Assembly (NCBI GenBank): GCA_025991245.1
Contig: BQMJ01000015.1
Location: 62,001-126,000, forward strand
Direction: 5' to 3'
From: Galdieria partita
Lineage: Eukaryota > Rhodophyta > Bangiophyceae > Galdieriales > Galdieriaceae
Length of the DNA: 64,000 bases
In this document: positions 60,667 through 64,000 of the stretch, piece by piece
How the letters are laid out: every line of letters begins with the position of its first letter
Position numbering within the stretch: the stretch's first letter is position 1
The notes under the pieces: generated by a model
The model's input: the letters and a program-made list of their open reading frames with translations, nothing else
Told to the model about the DNA's origin: nothing
The model's database searches: none
Made by a program: the position numbers and the translations under genes

Positions 60667-63600
60667 CTATATATACCATCTTGTGTGCCAGTTATCAATA
60701 CTTTCATCAATCAATCTCATCATTCGTTGCGCTCGTTGAAGACGAGTGTGTCCAGGCATAAAACGTTTTCTCAAGTTCTCGATAACAGCATCACGACCAG
60801 AAGTAAAACATGGCAAGTTTTCATTTCCCGAGTAAAACATATCAACCATTAATACAATTTTGTCTCGATGATGACAACATTCCACATATCCCTGTACACA
60901 TAACTTGCGAAACTGTCTGAATGCAGCAGAGTGAACCCCGCCCATCACTTGAACTAGCTCAGCTGACAGCTTAAAGGGTGACTTTTCAAACTCAAAATTA
61001 CCCCCCGGTGAATTACTCAACAGAAAACCAAAGTCGATGTGAATGATGTGCCCTTCTGAGTCTATCAGAATATTCCCATTATGACGATCTTTGATTTGCA
61101 ATAAATACTGAACTACGGAATATCCTGCCATAGACTCTACGAAATTGCGAAGGGCCATCTTTTGACGAGGTGACCCACGTTCTCCAAATTTGCGATGGAA
61201 GAAATCTGCCAAAGTAGTGAAATTGGGTGTGTTTCTTTTGATACTATCTAAAGAAGTTGAATCCCGAACTGTCTCAATAATTCCAGAATCCGAAGATGTT
61301 GCAATGATGTTATAGGGCCGAAGCCACAAGGGTAGGCCAGAAGCAGCATAAATACGAGCAAACCTATTCAATACTATCATTCAATCGATATAATCATTAC
61401 TCATTGCAAAAGCTTACTCGGCAATTAAACGTGTAGCAAACATTTCCTGCCGAAGTTGATCGTGAGCTTTCACTATACAAGAGCCCAAACGCCACCTCCT
61501 GAGATAACTGAACGGGGAAGTCTCCTTCAATCTAACTCGAAATAAGAATTGGATATCGTAAGTTTCACATACCAACCTTTTCTCCTTTTCTGCAAAGGGT
61601 TCCCCAAATGCCGCGTGTGCATTGGAATCCGGTGCATCTTCTCGCTTTCCACTCAACTGCCCTTCGTGTGAAGATGTCGTCCAATCAATCTTACAGCTTT
61701 GCGTATTGTTGGAAAGTTGGCTATTCTGTGCGGTAGGATCCTCTAAATCAACCTCAATCATACCTGTCCAACCCGATTCGGCTTCTACAGTCTTATTCTG
61801 TGTATCTGCATTATTAAGCGTTATCTGTCCTGTTGCTATGTTATTTCTTCTCTCTCGTTGATCTGAGAGTTCTCGAGTCAAAACGTTATCTGTATTTACA
61901 TTGGGTTGAAAATTGAATGACTCTTCAGGACGATTAGGTTCATTCTCAAAAGCACCTCCTGCTGCCAATGCAACTGCCTCCTTTTTCATTGCTGCTCTTT
62001 CTGTTCGTCTCATCTGATGTGAATTTTCCCTTCCTAAACGTTTTGTAATGACAAATTTCTTTGTAAAGTTGGTCTCATCACTGTCTCTTGTGTCACCTTC
62101 ACTCTGTCGACTTTGACGACCAGATTCTTCCACAGTCCATAGTTCGTGTGAAGAAGAGTCCTCGTCGAGATGTGTCTTTCTAGGTGAAGAAACTCCTTCT
62201 GAACCAAGATCTTCCATTTCATACACAAGCAAAAAAGGACATCTCTCTTTAGTAGACAATGCAATAGAAAACTCCGGTACTACTCGTAGTATTCTATGCA
62301 TACGATTCTTTATACAACAGTGAGCTACTATAAAAGTAGTTGTTGATAAGACATACCTCTGTTGGAATGGCCACATTTCTAGGAAGAAAAGCATTTAACT
62401 TTTCTAGTTCTTTTCTCAATGCTTCCTGTCTGGACTCTCTAGGGATCTTGCGTAACTGGGCAGAGATATCTGTCAGTCCTTTAATAAAGTCAATTTCTGC
62501 ATGAAACATGCTGCTTCTCTCTACTCTCGAGTTCCACAATTCAAGTGCAGAATTCTCATGCAACTCCAGCGAATTCCCGACACCTGGTGAATCTGGAAGC
62601 ACATTCCAATTCTTACCAGTAATCCCAGTAGCACGAGTCGTAGATGGTTCCGAAATCTCTCCATTCGATTCTTGCAAGAAAATATTGTAAGGAATTTGAT
62701 GATGAACTACAGCAGCCTCTACAGAAAGTAACAATCTCAACGTCCTGCTGTAAAGTTCATTTGGTCCTGTTACTAACGAGGACTGAAAATACCAGAAGCA
62801 ATGTAGTGCAAACTCTACACTACGCATACACTGCTTCAGAATAAAAGGCTCCAAACTATCCATGTACCCTCGTTCTCCAAAAATTGTTCCAGACAAAGTC
62901 GTTGAACCAAAATGTCCTGTTCCATCTTCTAGCTGGGCTTTACGTGCTGCTGCTCTTTCACGTGCTTCCTTTAACCGCTGTCTTCTCACTTTTCCATGTA
63001 ATCGAAAGGTACCTCGATACGAATCCGTCACATTATAATTGGAAATAAGCTTCAACAATCTAGCTTCTTGCAAAAACCGCATCTCATGTCGCAAGTGATT
63101 CAAACTTGGAAATTCCTTTTTGTTATTTCGAATAACATCCTTCTCTCCTGAACCAAACCGAGAAGGCGTGCGGGTTAAATCTGATGGCTGCAAATATTCT
63201 CTTTGGATATCATATGTGCCATAAAGAAGCGAATTTAACAGAAACGGAAGCAGATGCTTTAGGCTTGCAGGATCGTTCCGAGCAAATGATTCCAATTCTT
63301 CTTCTTCACATTGCACAACATAGATTTTCGCAAGAAGAAGAAACTCTCCGTCTACGATTTGACCTCCAGCGGAACCGGACGAGTTCAAGTAAGTGTCTTT
63401 TGGATGGGCAACACGTCGAAATAACGCCTTAAGTCTGTATTTCAGAGCAACTTGAGGATCAGTCTCACTAAGTTGTCTTTCTACTTCCGAATGTCTTTGA
63501 AACTTTCTAGAACGTCTTTCTTGTTGATTGATAGCAACAGCAGCTCTTCTAGGAGATAGAGTTGCTGCTCCGGAAGCTTCCTTCGTGGGAGACTGGACGG

Positions 63601-64000
63601 GTTCACCACTTTTATTCTCAAATTTCGAGCTTTGGTTATCTGTTGCCCTCTTGAGAGACTCTGTTCCAGACTCTTCACGCGTACTTGCTTCAATATCTCC
63701 ACTGTGTTGATCTCTCGAGCGTGCTTCTGTATCTGAATCCTCACTTTCTGAGTCGAAACTTGACGCCACAAGTGTGACATCACCTCCAACTTTCTCCATA
63801 AAATTCTTGTATGCTTTGACAATGGGTGCAAGAGCGTCCTCTAAGGAAAATGCGCTTCTGGAACTGCGAGGTTCGGCCCAAGAACTCAGGTCCACAGCTG
63901 AAGCCTCTCTTCTTCTTCCAATGACACCACTCTTGCCATTTCTTTGCCCTATGCCATTTGTACAACCACAAACCATACACGTCAATAACGTGCGGCCTTG
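60667..64000 (-). CDS. Phosphatidylinositol 4-kinase III beta-like (5' end beyond window)
   Basis: Three exons are visible (64000-62357 partial, 62307-61418, 61363-60667), 1076 residues with the frame still open at the right edge. A lipid-kinase unique/helical region (PQVALKYRLKALFRR ... RNDPASLKHLLPFLLNSLLY) is followed by a long low-complexity linker. The PI3/4-kinase domain ends with SMAGYSVVQYLLQIKDRHNG, NILIDSEGHIIHIDFGFLL and SPGGNFEFEKSPFKL, which are diagnostic of class III beta (PIK1/PI4KB). It makes PI4P at the Golgi. The C-terminus is the family-standard MRLIDESIDNWHTRWYI. The only gap is the missing N-terminus. Confidence 0.92.

Overview
This window is eukaryotic nuclear DNA from a compact, intron-bearing algal genome. 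The best fit is a Galdieria-like (Cyanidiophyceae) unicellular red alga. That call is an inference from content: plastid-type proteins with plant/cyanobacterial relatives (HHL1-like, At5g03900-like, DprA/SLOG-like, PPIase-rhodanese, ABC1 kinase) sit beside ordinary eukaryotic genes (SMC2, actin, VPS54, WDR44, PI4KB, eL39, uL10/P0). Introns are tiny, 37-65 nt wherever I could reconstruct them. Intergenic spacers are often under 60 bp. No virus-like or transposon element, tRNA, rRNA or CRISPR was seen.

Layout. 0-5 kb: C-terminus of an unidentified gene, ribosomal stalk protein P0, condensin SMC2. 5-12 kb: secreted METTL24-like methyltransferase, Golgi-type GT77 glycosyltransferase overlapping an HHL1-like plastid gene, membrane-anchored SDR, WDR44-like WD40 protein. 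12-24.9 kb: long disordered protein, two tandem secreted haem peroxidases, NADH-pyrophosphatase-type Nudix, plastid-like CLC, RING protein, an intron-hidden small Cys-rich type I membrane protein, mitochondrial carrier. 25-34 kb: gamma-type PI4-kinase, BAR protein, plastid FN3-like membrane protein, cytochrome c1, cytochrome b5, intron-hidden eL39, TrmL-like tRNA methyltransferase, NUMOD3/zinc-finger protein. 34-47 kb: second CLC (8 exons), NRAMP, an AT-rich spacer, KBL/GCAT with a probable GC-AG intron, RRM-like protein, actin (8 exons), small membrane protein, pyruvate dehydrogenase E2. 47-64 kb: small TP-motif protein, SRR1-like, RING-H2 gene with unresolved 5' part, VPS54, ABC1K, parvulin-rhodanese, At5g03900-like, DprA-like, DUF1295 protein, and PI4-kinase III beta running off the right edge.

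Functional themes are mostly housekeeping: organelle metabolism (cytochrome c1, PDH E2, GCAT, carrier), plastid maintenance, ion transport (two unrelated CLCs, NRAMP) and phosphoinositide/membrane traffic (two different PI4-kinases, VPS54, BAR). The genes are not operonic, but packing is extreme. Convergent coding ends lie 5-7 bp apart or overlap by 7 bp. One same-strand pair shares an ATGA stop/start, and two divergent start codons are only 41 bp apart.

The most unusual items are the peroxidase pair, in which one copy carries His where the distal Arg is expected; the hidden small membrane protein; the GC-AG intron; and the unresolved RING-H2 locus. Exon coordinates were derived by hand from GT-AG signals, reading phase and family alignment. 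They have not been checked against transcripts.
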